Origin: Lachnospiraceae bacterium KGMB03038
Lineage (GTDB): Bacteria > Bacillota > Clostridia > Lachnospirales > Lachnospiraceae
Length of the DNA stretch: 64,000 bases
Direction: 5' to 3'
Assembly: GCA_007361935.1 (NCBI GenBank)
Contig: CP041667.1
Location: 1,392,501-1,456,500, forward strand
Shown: positions 1 to 8,209 of the stretch, in pieces
How the letters are laid out: every line of letters starts with the position of its first letter
Position numbering within the stretch: the first letter of the stretch is position 1
Made by a program: the position numbers and the translations under genes
The notes under the pieces: model-generated
The model's input: only the letters and a program-made list of their open reading frames with translations
What the model was told of the DNA's origin: nothing
Database searches by the model: none

Positions 1-568
1 CGGAGTTGACATCTGTTATCCCAGAGAACACATTGGATTGTACACGGATATCCAACGGACCGGAGGAATTCTTTCAGAACTAAAAAGAGATAGTCCGCCC
101 CTTCCGGCGCATTTTCCCGTCAGAAACCGTATTATCAGCGGTCTGGCAGATCACATTCTGGTCATGGAGGCCAGAATAAAAAGCGGTTCCCTGATCACGG
201 CGGATCTGGCGCTAGAGCAGGGGAAAGACGTGTACGCTCTTCCGGGCCCGTTTTCCAGCTCTCTAAGCCGTGGATGCCATCTGTTGATCCAGCAGGGGGC
301 GGGTATCCTGGTGTCGCCCTCTGATTTTTTGGAAGGAATTGGAAGACCGGCGGTAAGAAATGGACAAAAATCTGACAAAAATAAAAAAATACTTGAAAGT
401 CCCGAAAATATGTTGTATAGTTGTCTCGATTTCTTCCCAAAGAGCATAGATCAGCTTCTGGATGAGACCTCATTCGCCCCCGGAGAACTCCTGGGGCTTT
501 TGACGGCGCTGGAACTGAAAGGATACGCAAGGGAAGTTTCCAAGAACTATTATGTAAGGGTCCGCTGA
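1..568 (+). CDS. dprA: DNA processing protein DprA, 3' part
   Basis: The reading frame is open from base 2 and the start lies left of the window. The visible part begins with GVDICYPREH and continues with FPVRNRIISGL, an EARIKSGSLIT stretch and YALPGPF, the hallmark motifs of the DprA/Smf Rossmann-like fold. DprA loads RecA on incoming single-stranded DNA in natural transformation. The C-terminal roughly 60 residues form the small winged-helix-like domain often seen after the fold. topA follows after about 40 bases, the common dprA-topA order in Firmicutes, so the two are probably co-transcribed. Identification is firm; only the length is unknown. Confidence 0.93.
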   Translation, partial: GVDICYPREHIGLYTDIQRTGGILSELKRDSPPLPAHFPVRNRIISGLADHILVMEARIKSGSLITADLALEQGKDVYALPGPFSSSLSRGCHLLIQQGAGILVSPSDFLEGIGRPAVRNGQKSDKNKKILESPENMLYSCLDFFPKSIDQLLDETSFAPGELLGLLTALELKGYAREVSKNYYVRVR

Positions 569-606
569 ATAAAAGCGGCGGGTCCTAAATGGAGGATACA
601 AGTTTT

Positions 607-2694
607 ATGGCACGTTATCTTGTAATCGTGGAGTCTCCGGCAAAAGTAAAGACAATCAAAAAATTTTTGGGAAAGAATTATGTTGTCACCGCCTCCAACG
701 GCCATGTGCGCGATCTGCCTAAAAGTCAGCTAGGTATTGATGTGGAACATGATTTTGAACCCAAATACATTACCATCAGAGGGAAAGGCGAACTGCTGGC
801 AGGACTGCGAAAAGAAGTAAAAAAAGCAGACCGGGTCTATCTTGCTACGGACCCGGACCGGGAAGGGGAGGCTATCTCCTGGCATTTGAGCAAAGCGCTG
901 AACCTGGAGGATAAAAAGACTTATCGGATCAGTTTTAATGAGATCACAAAAAACGCGGTAAAAGAATCTTTGAAAAATGCCAGAGATATTGATATGGATC
1001 TGGTTGACGCTCAGCAGGCCCGCCGTATACTGGACCGGATTGTGGGCTATAAGATCAGCCCCCTGCTGTGGGCCAAGGTAAAACGCGGACTTTCCGCCGG
1101 CCGTGTTCAGTCGGTGGCCTTAAGGATCATCGCGGACCGGGAGGAGGAGATCAGCGCGTTTATCCCGGAGGAATACTGGACTTTGGACGCCCAGCTAAAA
1201 GTTCCCGGCGAGCGTAAAAGCGTCACTGCCAAATTCTACGGGACCGGGGATAAGAAGAAGACCATCTCTTCCAAAGAGGAACTGGACCAGATCCTGCAGG
1301 AGATCCAGGATGCCCGCTATTACGTAGAGGATGTGAGAAAAGGAGAACGGATCAAAAAGACTCCGGTGCCTTTTACCACCAGTACTTTGCAGCAGGAAGC
1401 CTCCAAAGCTTTAAATTTTGCTACGGCAAAGACCATGAGGATTGCCCAGCAGCTTTATGAAGGTGTGGATATCAAGGGGAATGGGACGGTAGGTGTGATC
1501 ACTTACCTGCGTACCGATTCTACCCGGATATCCGATGAGGCGGACGCCAATGTAAGAAGCTATATCGCGCAGCAATATGGAGAGAAGTTTGTTGCTCCCG
1601 GAAGTAAAAGCGGTGGGAGCGGCAAGAATATCCAGGATGCTCATGAGGCGATCCGGCCAACGGATGTGGCCAGAACGCCGGCGCAGATGAAAGAGTCCCT
1701 TACCAGAGATCAGTTCAGGCTGTATCAGTTGATCTGGAAACGGTTTGTGGCAAGCCGGATGCAGCCGGCCAGATATGAGACTACTTCCGTGCGGATCGGA
1801 GCGGGAGACTACCGATTTACGGTGGCGGCTTCCAAGATTGTATTTGAAGGTTTCCGAACGGTATACACGGAAGCGGGAGAAGAGAAGGAAGAGAAGAATG
1901 TTCTGCTTAATGGTCTGGAGAAAGGGATGGAGCTCACCAGAGAAAGTTTTGAGACCAAACAGCATTTCACCCAGCCGCCGGCTCACTATACAGAAGCGGC
2001 CCTGGTTAAAACATTGGAAGAGCTGGGCATTGGACGGCCAAGCACTTACGCGCCCACGATTTCCACTATCATTGCCAGGCGCTATGTGGCTAAAGAAAAT
2101 AAAAACCTTTATCTGACTGAGATCGGAGAGGTTGTGAACAATATTATGAAGCAGTCCTTCCCAAGTATCGTGGATGTGAATTTTACCGCTAATATGGAAG
2201 GGCTTTTGGACGCCGTAGCAGAAGGAAAAGTGGGATGGAAGACGATCATCGAGAACTTCTATCCGGATCTGGAGGCGGCGGTAGAAAAGGCGGAAAAGGA
2301 GCTGCAGGCGGTCAAAATCGAGGATGAAGTAACAGACGTGATCTGTGACCAGTGCGGCCGGAATATGGTGGTCAAATACGGCCCTCACGGGAAATTTTTG
2401 GCCTGTCCCGGATTCCCGGAATGCCGCAACACCAAGCCTTATCTTGAGAAGATCGGCGTAAAATGTCCGATCTGCGGCAAAGACGTAGTCTTGCGCAAGA
2501 CGAAGAAAGGCCGGAAATATTACGGATGTGAAGGAAACCCGGAATGTGAATTCATGTCCTGGCAGAAACCTTCCAAAGAGCGCTGCCCAAGGTGCGGCTC
2601 TTACATGGTAGAGAAAGGGAACAAACTTTGCTGCAGCAATGAACAGTGCGGGTTTGTGGAAAATAAAGAAAATTCCGAAAAAGAAGAAAAATAA
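607..2694 (+). CDS. topA: DNA topoisomerase I (type IA)
   Basis: Relaxes negative supercoils through a transient 5'-phosphotyrosine link. The N-terminus ARYLVIVESPAKV and the DPDREGEAISWH stretch form the TOPRIM domain. The catalytic tyrosine is in YLRTDSTRIS (about residue 300). The C-terminus carries three Cys4 zinc modules (CDQCG...CPGFPEC, CPICG...CEGNPEC, CPRCG...CSNEQC). About 695 residues, normal for clostridial TopA. An in-frame ATG at 589 would add six residues, but GGAGG at 591-595 fits the ATG at 607, where the family usually begins. Confidence 0.95.
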   Translation: MARYLVIVESPAKVKTIKKFLGKNYVVTASNGHVRDLPKSQLGIDVEHDFEPKYITIRGKGELLAGLRKEVKKADRVYLATDPDREGEAISWHLSKALNLEDKKTYRISFNEITKNAVKESLKNARDIDMDLVDAQQARRILDRIVGYKISPLLWAKVKRGLSAGRVQSVALRIIADREEEISAFIPEEYWTLDAQLKVPGERKSVTAKFYGTGDKKKTISSKEELDQILQEIQDARYYVEDVRKGERIKKTPVPFTTSTLQQEASKALNFATAKTMRIAQQLYEGVDIKGNGTVGVITYLRTDSTRISDEADANVRSYIAQQYGEKFVAPGSKSGGSGKNIQDAHEAIRPTDVARTPAQMKESLTRDQFRLYQLIWKRFVASRMQPARYETTSVRIGAGDYRFTVAASKIVFEGFRTVYTEAGEEKEEKNVLLNGLEKGMELTRESFETKQHFTQPPAHYTEAALVKTLEELGIGRPSTYAPTISTIIARRYVAKENKNLYLTEIGEVVNNIMKQSFPSIVDVNFTANMEGLLDAVAEGKVGWKTIIENFYPDLEAAVEKAEKELQAVKIEDEVTDVICDQCGRNMVVKYGPHGKFLACPGFPECRNTKPYLEKIGVKCPICGKDVVLRKTKKGRKYYGCEGNPECEFMSWQKPSKERCPRCGSYMVEKGNKLCCSNEQCGFVENKENSEKEEK

Positions 2695-2706
2695 TCGATA
2701 AATTCA

Positions 2707-2735
2707 TTGAATGTTTGAGAAATGTATGATAATAT
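2707..2735 (+). promoter_or_regulatory. Probable sigma-A promoter of codY
   Basis: TTGAAT at 2707-2712 and TAATAT at 2730-2735 are 17 bases apart in the topA-codY gap. Matched by eye only; codY could also be read from topA. Confidence 0.45.
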
Positions 2736-2761
2736 AACATTCAAAGGATGGAGGAATGCAG

Positions 2762-3544
2762 ATGAGCGTACAATTATTGGATAAAACCAGAAAAATCAAC
2801 AAATTACTGCATAATAATAATTCGAGTAAAGTAGTGTTTAATGACATCTGTGCGGTTTTGGCTGAAATATTGAACTCAAATGTATTTGTAGTAAGCAAGA
2901 AGGGAAAGGTCCTCGGAGGAAGCAAATACGATACAGTTCCATATATTGAGGAACTGATCGAAAAGGATGTGGGAAAACATATCGATGAAATGTTGAACGA
3001 ACGTCTTCTGAGCATTCTTTCCACGAAAGAAAATGTCAATCTGGAAACCCTGGGATTCTCGGAAGAGGCGGTGAAAGGCTACCAGGCGATCATAACCCCC
3101 ATTGAGATCGCGGGAGAGCGGCTGGGCACCTTGTTTATTTACAAGCAGGGAGAGATGTATGAGATTGACGATATTATCTTAAGTGAATATGGAACTACGG
3201 TTGTAGGTTTGGAGATGCTCCGGTCTGTGAATGAAGAAAACGCTGAAGAAACCAGAAAAGAACACATTGTACAGTCGGCGATCAGCACGTTGTCTTATTC
3301 GGAGCTGGAAGCCATCATCCATATCTTTGATGAACTGGATGGGACAGAAGGAATCCTGGTGGCGAGCAAAATTGCCGACCGGGTGGGGATTACCCGGTCG
3401 GTGATCGTAAATGCCTTGCGCAAGTTTGAGAGCGCCGGGGTTATCGAATCCCGCTCTTCCGGAATGAAGGGTACATACATCAAAGTAGTAAACGATTATG
3501 TATTTACAGAGCTGGAGCGGATCAAGAAAGAAAAAAACAACTAA
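2762..3544 (+). CDS. codY: Global transcriptional regulator CodY
   Basis: GTP- and branched-chain amino acid-sensing repressor of nutrient-starvation genes. The N-terminus SVQLLDKTRKINKLL starts the GAF ligand-binding domain. The C-terminal winged helix-turn-helix holds the near-invariant ASKIADRVGITRSVIVNALRK run (residues about 200-220), followed by a GMKGTYIKV wing. 260 residues, the usual length. Start at 2762 because GGAGG (2750-2754) lies 7 bases upstream; the ATG at 2756 would touch it. I could not find a convincing CodY box in this window, so local targets are not evident. Confidence 0.96.
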   Translation: MSVQLLDKTRKINKLLHNNNSSKVVFNDICAVLAEILNSNVFVVSKKGKVLGGSKYDTVPYIEELIEKDVGKHIDEMLNERLLSILSTKENVNLETLGFSEEAVKGYQAIITPIEIAGERLGTLFIYKQGEMYEIDDIILSEYGTTVVGLEMLRSVNEENAEETRKEHIVQSAISTLSYSELEAIIHIFDELDGTEGILVASKIADRVGITRSVIVNALRKFESAGVIESRSSGMKGTYIKVVNDYVFTELERIKKEKNN

Positions 3545-3548
3545 GGAA

Positions 3549-3575
3549 AAGGGTATCGGGAAACTGATACCCTTC
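3549..3575 (+). terminator. Hairpin after codY, weak terminator
   Basis: AAGGGTATC (3549-3557) pairs perfectly with GATACCCTT (3566-3574) around an 8-base loop. The tail (CCTTG) is a poor U tract, so it may terminate inefficiently or only mark the end of the codY message. Confidence 0.5.
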
Positions 3576-3606
3576 CTTGTGAATACGGGAAGGGAGCGAA
3601 AACGAT

Positions 3607-3912
3607 ATGTATGAGGACTGCCCTGCAAAACTAAAGATGGAACGGATGATTTTAAAAGACGGCTTTTTCGATGAGACAGTCCACCACTGCAAGGTGATCT
3701 CGTATCATCCGGAGAGGGAAATGGTCTACTTACTGACGGGAAAGACAGAGCTTCCCGTTTTTTCTCTGGACGCTTTATATACTTGTATAATAGAGACTGA
3801 GGAAGAGGCAATCTGCTGCGAGGGACAGATCCGGGAACGCTATTGGAGCAAACTGGGAAGAGTGATCGTGTTCCATATCCAGAATGGATTTTATAAAAAT
3901 CTCGTAAAGTGA
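3607..3912 (+). CDS. Conserved-looking hypothetical protein, 101 aa
   Basis: I do not recognise this protein. It has no membrane segment or signal peptide. It contains five cysteines (C5, C28, C60 and a CC pair near residues 69-70) and alternating hydrophobic stretches suggesting a small beta-rich domain; a PilZ-like barrel is possible but the RxxxR and DxSxxG motifs are not evident. GGGAGCG precedes the ATG at usable distance. It lies between codY and the heat-shock groES promoter, with no obvious functional link to either. Confidence 0.6.
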   Translation: MYEDCPAKLKMERMILKDGFFDETVHHCKVISYHPEREMVYLLTGKTELPVFSLDALYTCIIETEEEAICCEGQIRERYWSKLGRVIVFHIQNGFYKNLVK

Positions 3913-3922
3913 ATAAAGGCTG

Positions 3923-3951
3923 TTGACAAACGAATCAGAGAGTGCTATTTT
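3923..3951 (+). promoter_or_regulatory. Sigma-A promoter of groES-groEL
   Basis: Perfect TTGACA (3923-3928), 17-base spacer, TATTTT (3946-3951). The CIRCE element starts 14 bases downstream of the -10, so HrcA bound there would cover the start site. Confidence 0.75.
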
Positions 3952-3965
3952 ATATCTAGAGTCTT

Positions 3966-3992
3966 TTAGCACTCTCTTTTTATGAGTGCTAA
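3966..3992 (+). promoter_or_regulatory. CIRCE operator (HrcA binding site)
   Basis: TTAGCACTC (3966-3974), a 9-base spacer and GAGTGCTAA (3984-3992): an exact match to the CIRCE consensus. HrcA represses groESL through it and is released on heat shock or chaperone depletion. hrcA is not in this window. Confidence 0.95.
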
Positions 3993-4028
3993 CAACCCTG
4001 AAGATAGATGTTTAAGGAGGCATAAATT

Positions 4029-4313
4029 ATGAAATTAGTACCATTGGGAGACAGAGTCGTATTGAAACAGCTTGTCGCGGAAGAGACAACAAAGTCAGGG
4101 ATCGTGATTCCTGGACAGTCTAAAGAGAAACCACAGCAGGCAGAAGTGATCGCCGTTGGACCTGGCGGAGTGGTTGATGGAAAAGAAGTAGCGATGAACA
4201 TCTCAGTCGGACAGACAGTTATCTATTCTAAATACGCGGGAACAACCGTAGAGATTGAAGATGAAGAATATATTATTGTAAAGCAGGATGATATCCTGGC
4301 AGTAGTTGAATAA
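4029..4313 (+). CDS. groES: Co-chaperonin GroES
   Basis: 94-residue lid of the GroEL chamber. The sequence runs LVPLGDRVVLKQL at the N-terminus, then GIVIPGQSKEKPQ (mobile loop) and a YSKYAGTTVEIEDEEY stretch near the C-terminus, all typical of Cpn10. AAGGAGG ends 8 bases before the ATG. It is first in the CIRCE-controlled operon; groEL follows after 36 bases with its own strong ribosome site. Confidence 0.97.
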   Translation: MKLVPLGDRVVLKQLVAEETTKSGIVIPGQSKEKPQQAEVIAVGPGGVVDGKEVAMNISVGQTVIYSKYAGTTVEIEDEEYIIVKQDDILAVVE

Positions 4314-4349
4314 AGCAAAACAGATTATTTATTTAGGAGGCATGCAGCT

Positions 4350-5975
4350 ATGGCAAAAGAAATCAAATATGGGGCTGATTCAAGAGCAGCACTGGAAGTA
4401 GGAGTAAATAAACTGGCAGATACCGTAAGAGTAACCCTGGGACCAAAAGGAAGAAATGTGGTTCTGGACAAATCTTTTGGCGCTCCGCTGATCACCAATG
4501 ATGGTGTGACTATCGCAAAAGAGATCGAACTGGAAGACGCTTTCGAGAACATGGGAGCTCAGTTGATCAAGGAAGTGGCTTCCAAGACTAACGACGTGGC
4601 AGGAGACGGCACAACCACAGCTACCGTTTTGGCGCAGGCAATGGTACATGAAGGAATCAAGAATCTGGCGGCGGGAGCAAATCCGATCATCCTCAGAAAG
4701 GGAATGAAGAAAGCTACAGATACAGCGGTAGAAGCGATCGCTAAGATGTCCAGCAAGGTTACCGGCAAGGAGCAGATCGCGAGAGTCGCGGCGATCTCCG
4801 CTGGTGATGAGGAAGTAGGCGAGATGGTAGCGGATGCTATGGAAAAAGTTTCTAACGACGGCGTGATCACCATCGAAGAATCTAAGACGATGAAGACAGA
4901 ACTGGACCTGGTAGAAGGTATGCAGTTTGACAGGGGCTATGTTTCCGCGTATATGGCTACCGATATGGATAAGATGGAAGCAAATCTGGAAGATCCATAT
5001 ATCCTGATCACAGACAAGAAGATCTCCAACATCCAGGATATCCTTCCGCTGCTGGAGCAGATCGTACAGTCCGGCGCAAGACTTTTGATCATTGCTGAAG
5101 ATATCGAGGGAGAGGCTTTGACCACTCTGATCGTCAACAAACTTCGCGGAACCTTTAACGTAGTGGCTGTAAAAGCTCCCGGATATGGAGACAGAAGAAA
5201 AGAAATGCTCAAAGATATCGCCACACTGACAGGCGGACAGGTAATCTCCGATGAGCTTGGCATGGATCTGAAAGAGACTACTATGGATCAGCTTGGACGG
5301 GCGAAATCTGTAAAAGTCCAGAAAGAGAACACAGTGATCGTAGACGGACTGGGAGACAAAAAGGCAATTTCTGACCGGATCGCTCAGATCAAAGCTCAGA
5401 TCGAGGAAACAACTTCTGATTTTGATCGGGAGAAACTGCAGGAAAGACTTGCGAAACTGGCAGGCGGCGTTGCTGTGATCCGCGTAGGCGCGGCTACCGA
5501 GACAGAGATGAAGGAAGCAAAACTTCGTATGGAAGACGCTCTGGCAGCAACGAGAGCGGCGGTTGAGGAAGGAATCATCGCCGGCGGCGGTTCCGCGTAT
5601 ATCCACGCGGCAAAAGAAGTGGCGAAACTGGCGGAGAATTTGGAAGGCGATGAGAAGACGGGCGCAAGAGTCGTTCTGAAAGCGCTGGAAGCGCCTCTGT
5701 TCCATATCGCGGCAAACGCGGGACTGGAAGGCTCCGTGATCATCAATAAGGTGGCAGAGTCTGAGGCAGGCATCGGATTCGATGCTTTGACGGAAGAATA
5801 TGTAGATATGGTAAAACAGGGAATCCTGGATCCTGCAAAGGTTACAAGAAGCGCGCTGCAGAACGCTACCAGCGTTGCCTCTACACTGCTTACGACAGAA
5901 TCTGTTGTGGCAAATATCAAAGAAGAGACTCCTGCAATGCCGGCAGGCGGCGGAGCAGGAATGGGTATGATGTAA
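4350..5975 (+). CDS. groEL: Chaperonin GroEL
   Basis: 541-residue ATP-dependent chaperonin subunit. ATP-binding signature VAGDGTTTATVLAQ (about residues 85-98), the apical-domain stretch near 190-370 with GYGDRRKEML, and the C-terminal GGMGM-type tail (GGGAGMGMM) are all present. TAGGAGG precedes the ATG. Only one groEL copy is visible. It is followed by a strong terminator at 6002, so groES-groEL forms a closed bicistronic unit. Confidence 0.98.
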   Translation: MAKEIKYGADSRAALEVGVNKLADTVRVTLGPKGRNVVLDKSFGAPLITNDGVTIAKEIELEDAFENMGAQLIKEVASKTNDVAGDGTTTATVLAQAMVHEGIKNLAAGANPIILRKGMKKATDTAVEAIAKMSSKVTGKEQIARVAAISAGDEEVGEMVADAMEKVSNDGVITIEESKTMKTELDLVEGMQFDRGYVSAYMATDMDKMEANLEDPYILITDKKISNIQDILPLLEQIVQSGARLLIIAEDIEGEALTTLIVNKLRGTFNVVAVKAPGYGDRRKEMLKDIATLTGGQVISDELGMDLKETTMDQLGRAKSVKVQKENTVIVDGLGDKKAISDRIAQIKAQIEETTSDFDREKLQERLAKLAGGVAVIRVGAATETEMKEAKLRMEDALAATRAAVEEGIIAGGGSAYIHAAKEVAKLAENLEGDEKTGARVVLKALEAPLFHIAANAGLEGSVIINKVAESEAGIGFDALTEEYVDMVKQGILDPAKVTRSALQNATSVASTLLTTESVVANIKEETPAMPAGGGAGMGMM

Positions 5976-6001
5976 TCCGCTCTGCGCAGATGAAATTTTT
6001 G

Positions 6002-6030
6002 AAAACTCCCCTTCAGGGGAGTTTTCTTTT
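6002..6030 (+). terminator. Intrinsic terminator after groEL
   Basis: AAAACTCCCC (6002-6011), TTCA loop, GGGGAGTTTT (6016-6025), then CTTTTT. Perfect 10-bp stem with U tract. Confidence 0.93.
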
Positions 6031-6087
6031 TGTGCCAAAATGTGCTACAATGGTCTAAATCAATAGTTTGGTTTGGAGGAAATAATA

Positions 6088-6579
6088 ATGAGTGACTATT
6101 ATACAGAACAGCTGATCAAAAAGCAGACAACCATGAAGGATATATGTATCAAAGCGCTGCTGGTATCATTGGCGATCGTATCCGTTCTGGTGATATTCCT
6201 GTTCCCGCTGGGGATCATTGTTCCGGTGGCGGTAATTGCCGGAGTGGTTTTCCTGTTTAGGAGATTGGATGTGGAGTACGAATATCTCTATGTGAATGGA
6301 GATTTGGACATTGACAAGATCATGCATAAGGCAAAAAGAAAACGGATCTTCTCTATGAATGTGAACGATCTGGAGGTTCTTGCTCCGGCGGACTCCGGAG
6401 ATCTTCGGCAGTATCAGAGGGCCAAAACCTATGATTACACTTCTGGTTCCGGCCAGGGACGGATCTACGCTCTGGTAGTGACGGAACGAGGACAGACGAA
6501 GAAAATTCTTTTTGAGCCAAACGATACGATCATTGAGGGATTCTATCTTCTGGCGCCCAGGAAAGTGGTCCGTGGATAA
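6088..6579 (+). CDS. Small two-helix membrane protein, function unknown
   Basis: 163 residues. A hydrophobic hairpin (about residues 21-58, broken at the PLG near 40) is followed by a soluble domain with RRLDVEYEYLYVNGDLDIDKI. That layout, a membrane hairpin plus a PH-like or DUF6106-type cytosolic domain, occurs in Lachnospiraceae proteins of unknown role; the family name is my recollection and not verified. Start at 6088 because GGAGG (6075-6079) is 8 bases upstream; an upstream in-frame TTG at 6073 has no ribosome site. A TACAAT at 6046-6051 may be its -10. guaB follows under its own promoter. Confidence 0.65.
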   Translation: MSDYYTEQLIKKQTTMKDICIKALLVSLAIVSVLVIFLFPLGIIVPVAVIAGVVFLFRRLDVEYEYLYVNGDLDIDKIMHKAKRKRIFSMNVNDLEVLAPADSGDLRQYQRAKTYDYTSGSGQGRIYALVVTERGQTKKILFEPNDTIIEGFYLLAPRKVVRG

Positions 6580-6587
6580 AGAAGTGG

Positions 6588-6617
6588 TTGACAGACTAAG
6601 ATGGAATTCGTTATTAT
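6588..6617 (+). promoter_or_regulatory. Sigma-A promoter of guaB
   Basis: TTGACA (6588-6593), 18-base spacer, TATTAT (6612-6617); about 30 bases separate the probable start site from the guaB ATG. Confidence 0.75.
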
Positions 6618-6655
6618 AGCATTTATAGTACGAACAGAGAAAGAGAGGGAATATC

Positions 6656-8110
6656 ATGGGAAAGATTATCGGAGAGGGAATTACTTTTGACGATGTGCTG
6701 CTGGTTCCGGCTTATTCAGAGGTGATTCCTAATCAGGTAGATCTGTCTACCAATCTGACAAAAGCGATCAAGCTCAATATTCCGATGATGAGCGCTGGAA
6801 TGGATACGGTGACGGAGCATAGAATGGCCATAGCTATGGCGCGCCAGGGAGGAATCGGAATTATCCATAAAAACATGTCCATCGAGGCCCAGGCGGAAGA
6901 AGTAGATAAAGTAAAACGTTCTGAGAATGGAGTTATTACAGACCCCTTCTATCTTTCGCCAGAGCATACATTGGAGGATGCCAATAATCTGATGGCGAAA
7001 TTCCGGATTTCTGGCGTGCCGATCACAGAAGGAAAGAAACTGGTGGGGATCATTACCAACCGTGACCTGAAGTTTGAAGAGGACTTCTCTAAGAAGATCA
7101 AAGAGTCTATGACTTCAGAAGGGCTGATCACAGCGCCGGAGGGAATCACTTTAGAGGAAGCAAAACGGATTCTGGCGAAAGCAAGAAAAGAAAAGCTTCC
7201 GATCGTAGATAAGGATTTCAACTTGAAAGGACTTATCACCATCAAGGATATTGAGAAACAGATCAAATATCCTCTTTCTGCTAAGGATGGACAGGGAAGA
7301 CTTCTGTGCGGAGCCGCGCTTGGAATTACCGCTAACTGCCTGGAGCGGGCGGCGGCCCTGGTAGAAGCGAAGGTGGATGTGGTAGTCATGGATTCCGCTC
7401 ACGGACATTCTGCCAATGTACTGCGTACGGTGGATATGGTGAAATCCAAATTCCCAGAGCTTCAGGTGATCGCGGGGAATGTGGCTACCGGAGCAGGCAC
7501 AGAGGCACTTATCAAAGCAGGCGCGGATGCGGTCAAAGTCGGGATCGGGCCAGGGTCTATCTGTACGACCAGAGTCATCGCCGGTATTGGCGTTCCTCAG
7601 ATCACGGCCGTTATGGATTGCTATGAGGCGGCAGATAAGTATGGCGTTCCGATCATTGCCGATGGCGGGATCAAGTATTCCGGAGACATGACAAAGGCTA
7701 TTGCCGCGGGAGCCAATGTATGCATGATGGGAAGTATGTTTGCCGGATGCGATGAGAGCCCGGGGACCTTTGAACTGTATCAGGGAAGAAAATATAAAGT
7801 CTACCGTGGAATGGGCTCCATCGCCGCTATGGAGAATGGAAGTAAAGATCGGTATTTCCAGACCGACGCAAAGAAACTGGTGCCAGAAGGCGTAGAAGGC
7901 CGGGTGGCTTACAAAGGCAGCGTGGAAGATACGGTTTTCCAATTGATGGGAGGCTTACGTTCTGGTATGGGCTACTGCGGCGCGGCAACGATCGAGGATC
8001 TGAAGACAAAGGGACAGTTTGTGAAGATTTCCTCCGCATCGCTGAAAGAAAGCCATCCTCATGATATCCATATTACAAAAGAGGCGCCAAATTACAGTAT
8101 CGAAGAATAG
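6656..8110 (+). CDS. guaB: IMP dehydrogenase
   Basis: Oxidises IMP to XMP with NAD+, the committed step of GMP synthesis. The N-terminus GEGITFDDVLLVPAYSEV is typical. A tandem CBS module occupies about residues 93-205. The catalytic cysteine is C303 in GIGPGSICTTR. The flap RYFQ and the C-terminal GLRSGMGYCGA are present. 484 residues, normal. GuaB supplies GTP, which CodY in the same window senses. It ends in a structured terminator. Confidence 0.97.
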   Translation: MGKIIGEGITFDDVLLVPAYSEVIPNQVDLSTNLTKAIKLNIPMMSAGMDTVTEHRMAIAMARQGGIGIIHKNMSIEAQAEEVDKVKRSENGVITDPFYLSPEHTLEDANNLMAKFRISGVPITEGKKLVGIITNRDLKFEEDFSKKIKESMTSEGLITAPEGITLEEAKRILAKARKEKLPIVDKDFNLKGLITIKDIEKQIKYPLSAKDGQGRLLCGAALGITANCLERAAALVEAKVDVVVMDSAHGHSANVLRTVDMVKSKFPELQVIAGNVATGAGTEALIKAGADAVKVGIGPGSICTTRVIAGIGVPQITAVMDCYEAADKYGVPIIADGGIKYSGDMTKAIAAGANVCMMGSMFAGCDESPGTFELYQGRKYKVYRGMGSIAAMENGSKDRYFQTDAKKLVPEGVEGRVAYKGSVEDTVFQLMGGLRSGMGYCGAATIEDLKTKGQFVKISSASLKESHPHDIHITKEAPNYSIEE

Positions 8111-8127
8111 ATCAAAGACAGTCGATC

Positions 8128-8192
8128 AAAACGGGACCGTCAGGACAGATGAACCAGCCCGAAAGGGGATCTTGTCCGGGGTCCCGTTTTTT
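8128..8192 (+). terminator. Three-tier terminator hairpin between guaB and lacZ
   Basis: Outer stem AAAACGGGACC (8128-8138) with GGTCCCGTTTT (8180-8190); middle stem GGACA/TGTCC; inner CCC-GAAA-GGG tetraloop hairpin (8158-8167); then TTTTTT (8187-8192). It ends only about 6 bases before the lacZ ribosome site. Confidence 0.85.
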
Positions 8193-8209
8193 CTGCGGGA
8201 GGAGGAAGT

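Noticed and set aside
1411..2388. 325-codon open frame antisense to topA
   Set aside because: Overlaps a clearly conserved gene and shows no family or ribosome site.
2695..2761. CodY box in the codY or azlC promoter
   Set aside because: I looked for AATTTTCWGAAAATT-like sequence and found nothing close enough in either upstream region.
4380..6038. 552-codon open frame antisense to groEL
   Set aside because: Mirrors groEL codon structure, has no ribosome site, and the product is Cys/His/Arg-rich with no recognisable domain; a shadow of a strongly biased gene.
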